Shown piece by piece: positions 6,515 to 12,862 of a DNA stretch of 24,177 nt (position 1 is the first letter of the stretch; the number at the start of each line of letters is the position of its first letter). Position numbers and translations under genes: made by a program. Origin of the DNA: a virus; IMG/VR virus record IMGVR_UViG_3300006802_000558, positions 1-24,177 of that record; one strand, 5' to 3'. Under the pieces are notes generated by a model, which did no database searches, was not told the origin of the DNA, and saw only the letters and a list, made by a program, of their open reading frames with translations.

Positions 6515-9500
6515 TTAGTGCCTCGAATTGGCGGCCTCTGCAAACTGCGCTCGCTGAATTGCTCGCACGTTGTTCGCGTCTGACCTTCTGATGCTTTCGG
6601 CGATCTCAGCCAGGAGCGAGTGCGTCGCTTCTGCACCTGACGATGCCTTCTGCTGTTCTGGGGTTTCGATAGTGACCTTCTCGCCCTTGGTTGCACGGAA
6701 GGCGACGACGTTCGTGTCGACCCCTCCTTTGCCGCCAACGGTGAACGAGCCACCAGTTGCAAAGCCCGGCAACTTAGCTGCTTGACTGACGTTGATCGCG
6801 TGCTGCGCGGTATTGGCCGCGTTCTGGGCCGCTCTGGTGTACGAGTTCATCGCACTGACCGCGCCGCCAATCGCTCCCGCCGCCGAACTTGCTGCGCTTG
6901 CTGTTGCATCGCCAAAGTCTCGAGCCGCGAAAGCTGCTCCCTGCGCTGCTGTGACCAGTTGCATGAATGCCGCCGATCCCATCTCGCGCAGACCGCTCAG
7001 GCCCATCTTGGCCAGTTCGGTCGACGACACAAAGCCATCAGACATCGCCTGGGATGCTTGCCGACTGCTCAGATTAATATCCTGCAGAGCCTTGACGCCA
7101 GCAGAGCCCATCTTTGTCAACCCGGAAGCTGAGTAGAGGGCTGAATCGAGGAACTTCTTGAAGTCCTCAGCCGTGCTGTCAGCGAATTGACCGAAGCCCA
7201 TTGACATCGCCTCAGCCTTGGAGATGAACCCGTCTGCCATCGCCTCAGTGGCCTGAGCCATCTGATGTTCCTGCATGACGAACATCTCGACCGCCAACTG
7301 CATATCCGACAGCTCGCCCTTGAACCCTTGACCGAGGCCGTCCATTTGCTCGACCGCGTCAATCAGCGGTTGAGTGATGGACAGCTCGTCCATTAGGGTC
7401 TGGAACTCTTTAACAGAGTATATTACGTTGCCGAATTCATCCTTCATTTCGGCGAGCCCGAACTTCATCGAGCCGAAGATGTCAGCCTCGTCGCCACCGA
7501 AGGCGCCGCGACCTTTCACCTGCAGGTCATCAAAGTATTTGGAGGTCGCCTTGCCCAGCTGGACAAATGTCCTCTCGCCTTTCTCCCCTAGAATCTTGAA
7601 GCCAGCACCCAAGGATTCGCTTGCCACGTTGCCGGATATGACCGGGTCTGACATGGCCTCCTCGAATCGGCCTCTAAGGAGTTTCTTATACTTTGCGGAC
7701 TTCATGAATCCGAAGCCTGCGATGGCTGCTATACCTGCGATGCCTGCTGCGCCAGCTAAGGCGCCGCCAGATCCGCTTAAAGCGCTTGAGACGCCAGAGA
7801 AGCCCTTGCTGATAGCTCCGCTGATCTTGGAGATGATTCCTCCAGCTCCGGCCATACCGCCACCGCCAGAGCCCGCTGCGTTTGCAAACAAGCCGACAGC
7901 TCGATGGCCTGCAACTGCGCCACCGCCGCCAAGGCCTAGAGCGCCCGCGACCTTGGAGGCTATGGATCCAATAAATCCGCCGCCGCTGCCGCCGCCTCCG
8001 ATACTTCCAGCGATGCCACCAAAGATCTTCTCACCGATACCGGCGAAAGCATCCTTTAGGCGGTTGGTGATAACTTCCTTGATGCCGCCAGCGATGGCAT
8101 CTATGACTGTATCTTTTAGCGCCTTGCCGAAATTCTTGAGTGCGTCCTTGTTGCCGTTCGCGATGTCTTTGAAGAGGTTGCCGAACGCATCGCCGATACC
8201 GCCAGCGATATCATCAAACATCCCCTGTGTCGCTTTGGCGAAGTTTCCAGCCCAATCATAGGCATCATTCACCATTTCCTCGCCGAGAAGTTTTACTTCC
8301 TTGCGGGCGCCTTCCATGTTTTCGATCATGGTGGCTTTGGAGATGCCGAACCACTCTGAAAGCCCATCAGCGAAGTCTCTGGCCCAGGTGTTACCGACTG
8401 CGTCCTTGACGATTCCCTCGCCCTGCGCGTTGATCTCTGCCCGGCCTTCCTCGGTGATTCCAACCATTTCATCGAAGGTGTCGCGCCACGACTCCGGGAG
8501 GACTTTCCTAAGCCACTTGATCGGCTTTAGAACTGCCGCGACTACCTTGTCGCCGATGCTCGTAAAAATGTCTACAGCGCCCTCCCAGGCGGCTGTGGCG
8601 TGATCCGTGACAGCGGTCCAGATATTATTGATCGTGACCTTCATCGACTCGAACATCGCGACGACTTTGGTCTTGGCCGAGAAGAAAACTGTTTCAAGCA
8701 TCTTGGCCGGACCATCCCAAAGATGGGACATCCCCGAAGCGATGCTGCTCAGAGAGTCCCAGAGTTGCTCGCCCTGATACTGGACGAACCCTATAGCCTT
8801 CTTAATGGCCTCGGTGGCACTGATGGAGCCTGACGACCACTCAGCAAAGATGGCGATCAATCCGCCAACGGTGCCGATGAGGTTTTCGATGGTGGCGGCC
8901 ACTGCCAAGATCGTCGCGACCATGACATCGCCGAACACCTCTCTCGCAGGCTCAGTGGCCTCCCAGAGTTTCTCGCTGATTTTTACGACCTCGCCAACAA
9001 TCAGAACGAGAGCGTCCTTTACCGCGACCACCGGGGTCATCAGCTCTTCAAACTTGCGTTTGAAATCGCCGTTCTTGATTGATAGAGCAATGACATCGAT
9101 CGCGGCTGAGACTCCGCTCAGAAGGACGGCCAGTCCGCCGACCGCATCCCCGGTCTCGCTCATCATGGTCCCGACCAGCATCTTTGCCGAGTTGGAGACC
9201 ATGGTCATCGAGCGCTCTACCGTGAGCGGCATCTTTTCAAAGTCCGCGCGGATGATGTCGGTTTGGGCCAGGATGGCGTTCGCCAATTCCCTAGAGGTCA
9301 ACTCCCCCTCGACAACCATCTTGCGAAGCTCGCCAGGGGTCTTGCCCAGCGCTGCTGCGATCTGGTTCGCGATCTCCGGCGTGTTCTCAAGGATGGAGTT
9401 GAACTCCTCCGCTCGCACAACGCCGCCAGCCACTGCCTGACCTAACTGGCGCATGGCGTTCCTCATTTCTTCGCCTGACGCACCAGAGGTCACGGCCATC

Positions 9501-9880
9501 ATCTGGAGGTTTTCCGTGATGGCGATGATCTGCTCTTGTGTCGCACCGATGTCAGGTGCTGCACGCGACAAGCTTTCAAAGAGCTTCGCGGTGCTTTCAA
9601 ATTCTGTCCCGGTCTTTTGGGAGATGGCGAAGATCGCCTGCCAGGATCGCTCCCAATCGCCTAAACCTTTTGAGGCTTTCTGGATTCGCGCCTCCAGCAT
9701 CTTGAACTGGTCAGCGCTTCTGATAATCCATTTTGCGCCAGCTAGAGCGGCATAAATCCCGATCAAGCCTTTGAGGCTTGTCATTAGGCTGCCGATACGT
9801 TTCTGGGCGCTCGAAAAAGCCTTGCCGGTTTTATCTCGACCCTTGAGGTCGATATAAATCTTGTTAATGTTTCCGGCCAT
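6515..9880 (-). CDS. Tail length tape measure protein
   Basis: The product has 1121 residues from the ATG at 9880, chosen because AAGGA lies 6 bases upstream; an in-frame TTG at 9895 sits beside the terminator and has no site. The N-terminal 230 residues are the classic tape-measure domain (FKMLEARIQKASKGLGDWER, ATQEQIIAITENLQMMAVTS, VVRAEEFNSILENTPEIA, KTPGELRKMVVEGELTSREL). A long helical middle follows, with hydrophobic segments (about 255-350), then a Gly/Ala-rich section (about 630-735). The C-terminus GGSFTVGGKGGVDTNVVAFR and TKGEKVTIETPEQQ is a hallmark ending. It sets tail length inside the tube and enters the host envelope at injection. At about 0.15 nm per residue the tail would be near 170 nm (inference). 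It lies just after the G/GT chaperones, as in lambda. Confidence 0.95.
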   Translation of the reverse strand: MAGNINKIYIDLKGRDKTGKAFSSAQKRIGSLMTSLKGLIGIYAALAGAKWIIRSADQFKMLEARIQKASKGLGDWERSWQAIFAISQKTGTEFESTAKLFESLSRAAPDIGATQEQIIAITENLQMMAVTSGASGEEMRNAMRQLGQAVAGGVVRAEEFNSILENTPEIANQIAAALGKTPGELRKMVVEGELTSRELANAILAQTDIIRADFEKMPLTVERSMTMVSNSAKMLVGTMMSETGDAVGGLAVLLSGVSAAIDVIALSIKNGDFKRKFEELMTPVVAVKDALVLIVGEVVKISEKLWEATEPAREVFGDVMVATILAVAATIENLIGTVGGLIAIFAEWSSGSISATEAIKKAIGFVQYQGEQLWDSLSSIASGMSHLWDGPAKMLETVFFSAKTKVVAMFESMKVTINNIWTAVTDHATAAWEGAVDIFTSIGDKVVAAVLKPIKWLRKVLPESWRDTFDEMVGITEEGRAEINAQGEGIVKDAVGNTWARDFADGLSEWFGISKATMIENMEGARKEVKLLGEEMVNDAYDWAGNFAKATQGMFDDIAGGIGDAFGNLFKDIANGNKDALKNFGKALKDTVIDAIAGGIKEVITNRLKDAFAGIGEKIFGGIAGSIGGGGSGGGFIGSIASKVAGALGLGGGGAVAGHRAVGLFANAAGSGGGGMAGAGGIISKISGAISKGFSGVSSALSGSGGALAGAAGIAGIAAIAGFGFMKSAKYKKLLRGRFEEAMSDPVISGNVASESLGAGFKILGEKGERTFVQLGKATSKYFDDLQVKGRGAFGGDEADIFGSMKFGLAEMKDEFGNVIYSVKEFQTLMDELSITQPLIDAVEQMDGLGQGFKGELSDMQLAVEMFVMQEHQMAQATEAMADGFISKAEAMSMGFGQFADSTAEDFKKFLDSALYSASGLTKMGSAGVKALQDINLSSRQASQAMSDGFVSSTELAKMGLSGLREMGSAAFMQLVTAAQGAAFAARDFGDATASAASSAAGAIGGAVSAMNSYTRAAQNAANTAQHAINVSQAAKLPGFATGGSFTVGGKGGVDTNVVAFRATKGEKVTIETPEQQKASSGAEATHSLLAEIAESIRRSDANNVRAIQRAQFAEAANSRH

Positions 9881-9892
9881 TTGGGTTCCTTT

Positions 9893-9920
9893 CAAAAGAA
9901 AAGGGAGCCCGAAGGCTCCC
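9893..9920 (-). terminator. Intrinsic terminator between GT and tape measure
   Basis: On the minus strand GGGAGCC (9914-9920), a TTCG tetraloop and GGCTCCC (9903-9909) form a perfect 7-bp GC-rich stem, followed at once by TTTTCTTTTG (9893-9902). This is a textbook rho-independent terminator, 9 bases after the end of the frameshifted T region and 13 bases before the tape-measure start. Since the tape-measure and tip genes must still be expressed, it probably works as a partial terminator that tapers expression, or is read through by an antiterminated polymerase. Confidence 0.85.
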
Positions 9921-9928
9921 TCTCTTGA

Positions 9929-10452
9929 TTAACGTCTGCGCCTGTGGCGCTCCTCTTCTTCCGCTTTGAAATTGAAATACGCAACCCAGGAGCGGAACTC
10001 CAGAGGCGTCATCTGGGTCTTTACTTCTTCGACGGTTTTGCCCAGTCTTAGAGCGACTTCAAAGTATGCTCTTAGCTCTCCGTCGAGGAGGAATTTCCCT
10101 TCAGCTCCTCTGGGTCGGGTGCGATATCCTCAAATGCCCCGATTTTTTCCGAGATTGCAGAAACGAACTCAGGGTCCAACTTGAGCAGCTGCTCTTTGTC
10201 AGCCTGACGGAATCGTCTCTTGCCTTCTTCGGTGTAGCATCGCCAGAAGATCGCTTCCACCTGGGCGGCGAAGAAGTCGCCAGCGTTTATCTTCCTGATG
10301 ATGTGGTCAGCCTGGACTCCGGTTGCTGCTTTGAAGTGCCAGACTTCGTCTAGGTCGGGGTCGATCTCTCGAAGGTCTACAACCTTAGTGTCGTTGTTTA
10401 ATTTCTCTCGAAATTTCCTTTGCAACAGATCGAGCGTTGCATCTTTAGCCAT
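9929..10452 (-). CDS. GT: Frameshifted tail assembly chaperone G-T fusion (-1 shift)
   Basis: A -1 shift at G GGA AAT (10093-10099) joins the first 120 codons of G to an open frame of 54 codons with no start of its own, ending at the TAA at 9929-9931, giving a product of 174 residues. The extension reads FLLDGELRAYFEVALRLGKT, VEEVKTQMTPLEFRSWVAYF and ends in EEEERHRRRR. This is the pattern of the T domain of G/GT chaperones ('alrLGkTv.el...m...Ef..w.ayf'). In lambda the rare GT form binds tail tube protein through T and tape measure through G. The extension lies in a stretch that would otherwise be a 140-base gap. The join must be made at 10093: that base is read twice. Confidence 0.85.
10072..10452 (-). 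CDS. G: Tail assembly chaperone (lambda gpG-like), unshifted product
   Basis: The product has 126 residues from an ATG with GAGGAG 8 bases upstream. It is a small charged protein (LDLLQRKFREKLNNDTKVVD, WHFKAATGVQADHIIRKINA, IFWRCYTEEGKRRFRQADKE) located between the tail tube and the tape measure, the invariant position of the G chaperone. It is not part of the virion in lambda; it coats the tape measure during tail assembly and is degraded or released later. The last six codons after the slippery site G GGA AAT are read only in the unshifted product (ending SSSTES). Family assignment rests on gene order, size and the frameshift described separately. Confidence 0.85.
   Translation of the reverse strand: MAKDATLDLLQRKFREKLNNDTKVVDLREIDPDLDEVWHFKAATGVQADHIIRKINAGDFFAAQVEAIFWRCYTEEGKRRFRQADKEQLLKLDPEFVSAISEKIGAFEDIAPDPEELKGNSSSTES
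10093..10099 (-). promoter_or_regulatory. Programmed -1 ribosomal frameshift site, GGGAAAT
   Basis: The heptamer G GGA AAT fits X XXY YYZ in the G reading frame (AAG GGA AAT). The lambda G/GT site is the near-identical GGGAAAG. A Shine-Dalgarno-like AGAGGAG (10105-10111) ends 5 bases before it, an element that stimulates -1 shifting in bacterial dnaX. A short stem (CTCC/GGAG) is possible just downstream but is weak. Confidence 0.85.
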
Positions 10453-10493
10453 TTGAGAAACTCCTCAATAAAAAAAGTGAAATAAGAAAGGAC

Positions 10494-10507
10494 CGCCTTA
10501 TTAGGCG
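10494..10507 (-). terminator. Short stem-loop and U-rich run after the tail tube gene; weak terminator
   Basis: CGCCT and AGGCG form a 5-bp stem around an AATA loop that includes the tail tube stop codon. Downstream on the minus strand lie GTCC, TTTCTTATTTC and a run of seven T (10470-10476). The stem is short and the longest T-run is distant, so termination would be partial at best; it may also protect the 3' end of the tail tube message. Confidence 0.35.
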
Positions 10508-10893
10508 ACGGTTCCCTGAGTGACCACGCCGTCAACGCTGAAGGCGTATTCACGTGAGACGATGTCGGCCATCGCCACCGAGATGGACTCGGAGGTGATC
10601 CACGCGCTCATGGAATATTCCACGTCGCCGGTGGAGTCACCCTCTGGATACAGTTTGAGGGTAATCAGGGAGCCAACTGCCAGAGCTTCCTGGCCGGTCG
10701 AATCGGTTGCGTCCCAGTGGCAGGTGATAGAGCCATCGCCGCGGGTGATGCCGACCATGAAGGAGGCCGCTTGATCGCCGCAGGCGGTGGACTCAGCCAC
10801 GTCCGCGCTGCGGTTCAGGGTGAACGCGGAAACTTCCGCAATTTGGTTGGAGTCAAGGAAGACCTTGCCACCTTTTCCGTGTGTCGTTGCCAT
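10501..10893 (-). CDS. Major tail (tube) protein
   Basis: The product has 130 residues, starting directly after the stop of the 60-aa gene, with AGGA 7 bases upstream. The sequence (GGKVFLDSNQIAEVSAFTLN, TACGDQAASFMVGITRGDGS, ITLKLYPEGDSTGDVEYSMS, YAFSVDGVVTQGT) has the alternating strands and 'rgdGsi...wd..d..gq..l..g' core of siphophage tail tube proteins, which stack as hexamer rings. Position immediately before the G/GT chaperones and tape measure confirms the role. The length is short for the family, with no C-terminal Ig-like domain as found in lambda gpV. It should be one of the most abundant tail proteins. Confidence 0.85.
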   Translation of the reverse strand: MATTHGKGGKVFLDSNQIAEVSAFTLNRSADVAESTACGDQAASFMVGITRGDGSITCHWDATDSTGQEALAVGSLITLKLYPEGDSTGDVEYSMSAWITSESISVAMADIVSREYAFSVDGVVTQGTVA

Positions 10894-11076
10894 TTACTTT
10901 TCCTCGTGCACGATTTCAATGATGCCGTCGAATTCAGCCACTTCAGGGTCGACCTTTGGCTTCTTCTTGGCTTTGGGTTTCGGAGTTTCCTCCACTGGTT
11001 TCCATCCTTTGCGGATCATGTTGTCCTCATTGGATGGGTGAACTTCGATAACGGTTTTTCCGTTGGTCAATTTCAT
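10894..11076 (-). CDS. Small conserved-type protein between tail terminator and tail tube
   Basis: The product has 60 residues. The start overlaps the stop of the preceding gene by 4 bases, and the stop abuts the tail tube start, so it is tightly embedded. Residues 1-27 form a small beta motif (MKLTNGKTVIEVHPSNEDNM, then IRKGWKPVE) seen in many siphophage small proteins near the head-tail junction. A Lys/Pro-rich linker follows (KPKAKKKPKVD) and an acidic end (FDGIIEIVHEEK). Function unknown; a role in tail completion or as an assembly factor is only suggested by location. Confidence 0.6.
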   Translation of the reverse strand: MKLTNGKTVIEVHPSNEDNMIRKGWKPVEETPKPKAKKKPKVDPEVAEFDGIIEIVHEEK

Positions 11077-11525
11077 ACGATTACCTCGGCGTCGTTTTCG
11101 AGGGTCGTGTAGATCGCCTCGAAGGTGATTGCAGCTTTTGCGATTGGCCTCTCTCCCTCCGCCAGCAGCTCAATCTCAGTTGATCTCAAAGTGATTTCCT
11201 GGACGAGTGCCTGGAGGGCAGCATTGCCAGCAATGGCCGCCTCAACCTCGGCGCAAACGGTATCGACCAGGTCATCGCTATCGCTCGAAGCCATAACGAA
11301 AGCGCTGATCTCAACGCCGAGCTCTCTGACCAGCAGGAAGCCGGAGGATGATCGAGAGCTCATCTCTTCGTCGACCTCTTCGCTGGTGGTAACTACATTA
11401 AGAGCAGGGGTGTTTGCAGGATCCAGGTTGAAGATTCGGGACTCGTAAACATTCGACCCCGTAGTCGTCAGCCCGGTCACTGCTGCAACCACTGCCTCTC
11501 GAATTTGTTGTCTCGCGTGGGACAT
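11073..11525 (-). CDS. Tail terminator / minor tail protein (gpU- or gpZ-like)
   Basis: The product has 150 residues with AAGG 7 bases before the ATG. The pattern SHARQQIREAVVAAVTGLTT, SNVYESRIFNLDPANTPALN, ELGVEISAFVMASSDSDDLV, VCAEVEAAIAG and GERPIAKAAITFEAIYTTLE is typical of siphophage proteins that cap the head-proximal end of the tail ('vRq.i..av...ltgl.ttg..Vy.sRv..l'). They fix tail length once the tape measure is covered and dock to the head completion proteins. Position just upstream of the tail tube supports this. Only one such gene is found, so the separate U and Z functions of lambda may be combined or one may be missing. Confidence 0.7.
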   Translation of the reverse strand: MSHARQQIREAVVAAVTGLTTTGSNVYESRIFNLDPANTPALNVVTTSEEVDEEMSSRSSSGFLLVRELGVEISAFVMASSDSDDLVDTVCAEVEAAIAGNAALQALVQEITLRSTEIELLAEGERPIAKAAITFEAIYTTLENDAEVIV

Positions 11526-11571
11526 TCAAAGACCTTTTTGCTAGAAAATAGAATTGACGCAGGGGATAAAA

Positions 11572-12861
11572 CTAAGCAACCCCGGAGACGTTGGATATAT
11601 TTGCCACCAGAGTCGGATTCACCGCGCCCGGATTGGTTGTGCCTATCACTGTTCCGGTCCAGCCAGAAGCATAAGCAGGTTCATATAGCACAACTGCGCC
11701 TAATGAATAAACATCAAAATCTTGGCCACCTGATCCTCTTCTAATACCAAATCTAATATAATCGCTAGTTGATGGAAGATAGGTAGCATTTTCGTGTAAA
11801 AACTCACGATACTCGACAGAAGTTGATAAACCCAAATTGCTTGATTCTGGTATTCCCGTAACTTCGTTTTTATCACCGGGATATTTGTCCAAACAAAAAG
11901 TGTGCGTTGTGCCTGATCCAGTTCCTCTACCAACAAATCCAGCCATCTTAGCGGCAAAAATTGAATCTAATGCTGGTGTAAATGTATCCCCGCTTGGTCC
12001 AGCACGACCACTGTTTATGGTTGCTCCGTCAGCATCAGTTGCAATATATTCCCCGTTTGTGTCTGTGGAGGCGGCACTTACACTCCATGCGGGAGACGTC
12101 TCGTCAAAGGGCAATTCATCTATGAGATCCCATGTCCCAGAATCCCATGCATCACCCGCATCTTGACTTGTATTGTCGCCAGTAAGATATGTTTTACTGA
12201 CAGCAATACCTTTCGGTATGTCTGTTTCTACTAACTGAGAGGTTTTCCAACATACCCATGAGTCAATGTAAATATCACCGTCTCCTGAATCAAGACCCCA
12301 GCAACCCAAACTTGTGGTTGCCGTGCTATTAAATGTATCATTATTAGCATCGCTTGTCTGTGGTGTTCCGCCTAATCCTTCATCAACAGTTACTCTAACT
12401 TCTCCTACTGTGTTAGATAAAACAGCATCAACTCTAACGCTATGCCATGTGTTTACTGTAAAAGGATTTGACACGGTAAGAATATTTGTGGCGGTGCTAT
12501 CAAACACTCTAAGATCACCGTTTGTGTTTAATCGTATATCAAAATTACCAGAAAAATCAAAAATTTCTTGTTCAGTAGACGGAGTTGTATCAGTAAGCCT
12601 TACATTGATAATCCAAGTATAAGATTCTCCGTTTGATATAGCAGTCGGAACTCCACCAGACATAACGGTAAAATCTTTTTGTATAAGTTGATTAGTTGCG
12701 TTATTAGAAAGTTGATAAGCATAATCGCCGCTATAAACTGTCGTGTTTTGTATGCTAGGAGTTCCTAAAACTGAATTTTCTAATTCTCCCGGCGTACTAT
12801 CAGTAGTGAGGCCAACAGTGCCTGAAATACCAGTAAGTGCGGCTTGAAGAGTGCTAGCCAT
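11572..12861 (-). CDS. AT-rich gene for a concanavalin/LamG-like virion protein
   Basis: The product has 429 residues. It starts one base after the stop of the repeat fibre, so the two are probably translated together. Residues about 40-210 fit a lectin/LamG jelly-roll: YSGDYAYQLSNNA, ESYTWIINVRLTD, EIFDFSGNFDIRLNTNGDLR, NTWHSVRVDAVLSN, VGEVRVTVDEG and DGDIYIDSWVCWK. The C-terminal half has a second beta lobe (WDSGTWDLIDELPF, FDVYSLGAVVLYEPAYASGW) and ends in a small strand-rich tail. Base use is very unlike its neighbours: by hand count 12541-12600 is about 32% G+C, against about 65% in a tape-measure line. This suggests recent import or a different source. A sugar-binding appendage partner of the fibre is likely; neither target nor virion position is proven. 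Confidence 0.65.
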   Translation of the reverse strand: MASTLQAALTGISGTVGLTTDSTPGELENSVLGTPSIQNTTVYSGDYAYQLSNNATNQLIQKDFTVMSGGVPTAISNGESYTWIINVRLTDTTPSTEQEIFDFSGNFDIRLNTNGDLRVFDSTATNILTVSNPFTVNTWHSVRVDAVLSNTVGEVRVTVDEGLGGTPQTSDANNDTFNSTATTSLGCWGLDSGDGDIYIDSWVCWKTSQLVETDIPKGIAVSKTYLTGDNTSQDAGDAWDSGTWDLIDELPFDETSPAWSVSAASTDTNGEYIATDADGATINSGRAGPSGDTFTPALDSIFAAKMAGFVGRGTGSGTTHTFCLDKYPGDKNEVTGIPESSNLGLSTSVEYREFLHENATYLPSTSDYIRFGIRRGSGGQDFDVYSLGAVVLYEPAYASGWTGTVIGTTNPGAVNPTLVANISNVSGVA

Positions 12862-12862
12862 A

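Noticed and set aside
7374-8261. 295-residue plus-strand frame opposite the tape measure
   Set aside because: It is Pro/Ala/Ser-rich, mirrors the Gly/Ala-rich minus-strand codons, has no ribosome site, and lies inside a firmly identified gene.
8805-9440. 211-residue plus-strand frame opposite the tape-measure N-terminus
   Set aside because: It is antisense of a conserved tape-measure domain and its composition is that of a shadow frame.
1405-11560. The 12-mer AATAGAATTGAC present in both the gap near 1410 and the gap near 11550, as a possible shared promoter
   Set aside because: Around 17 same-strand 12-mer pairs are expected by chance in 24 kb, and no -35/-10 pair is seen at either place.
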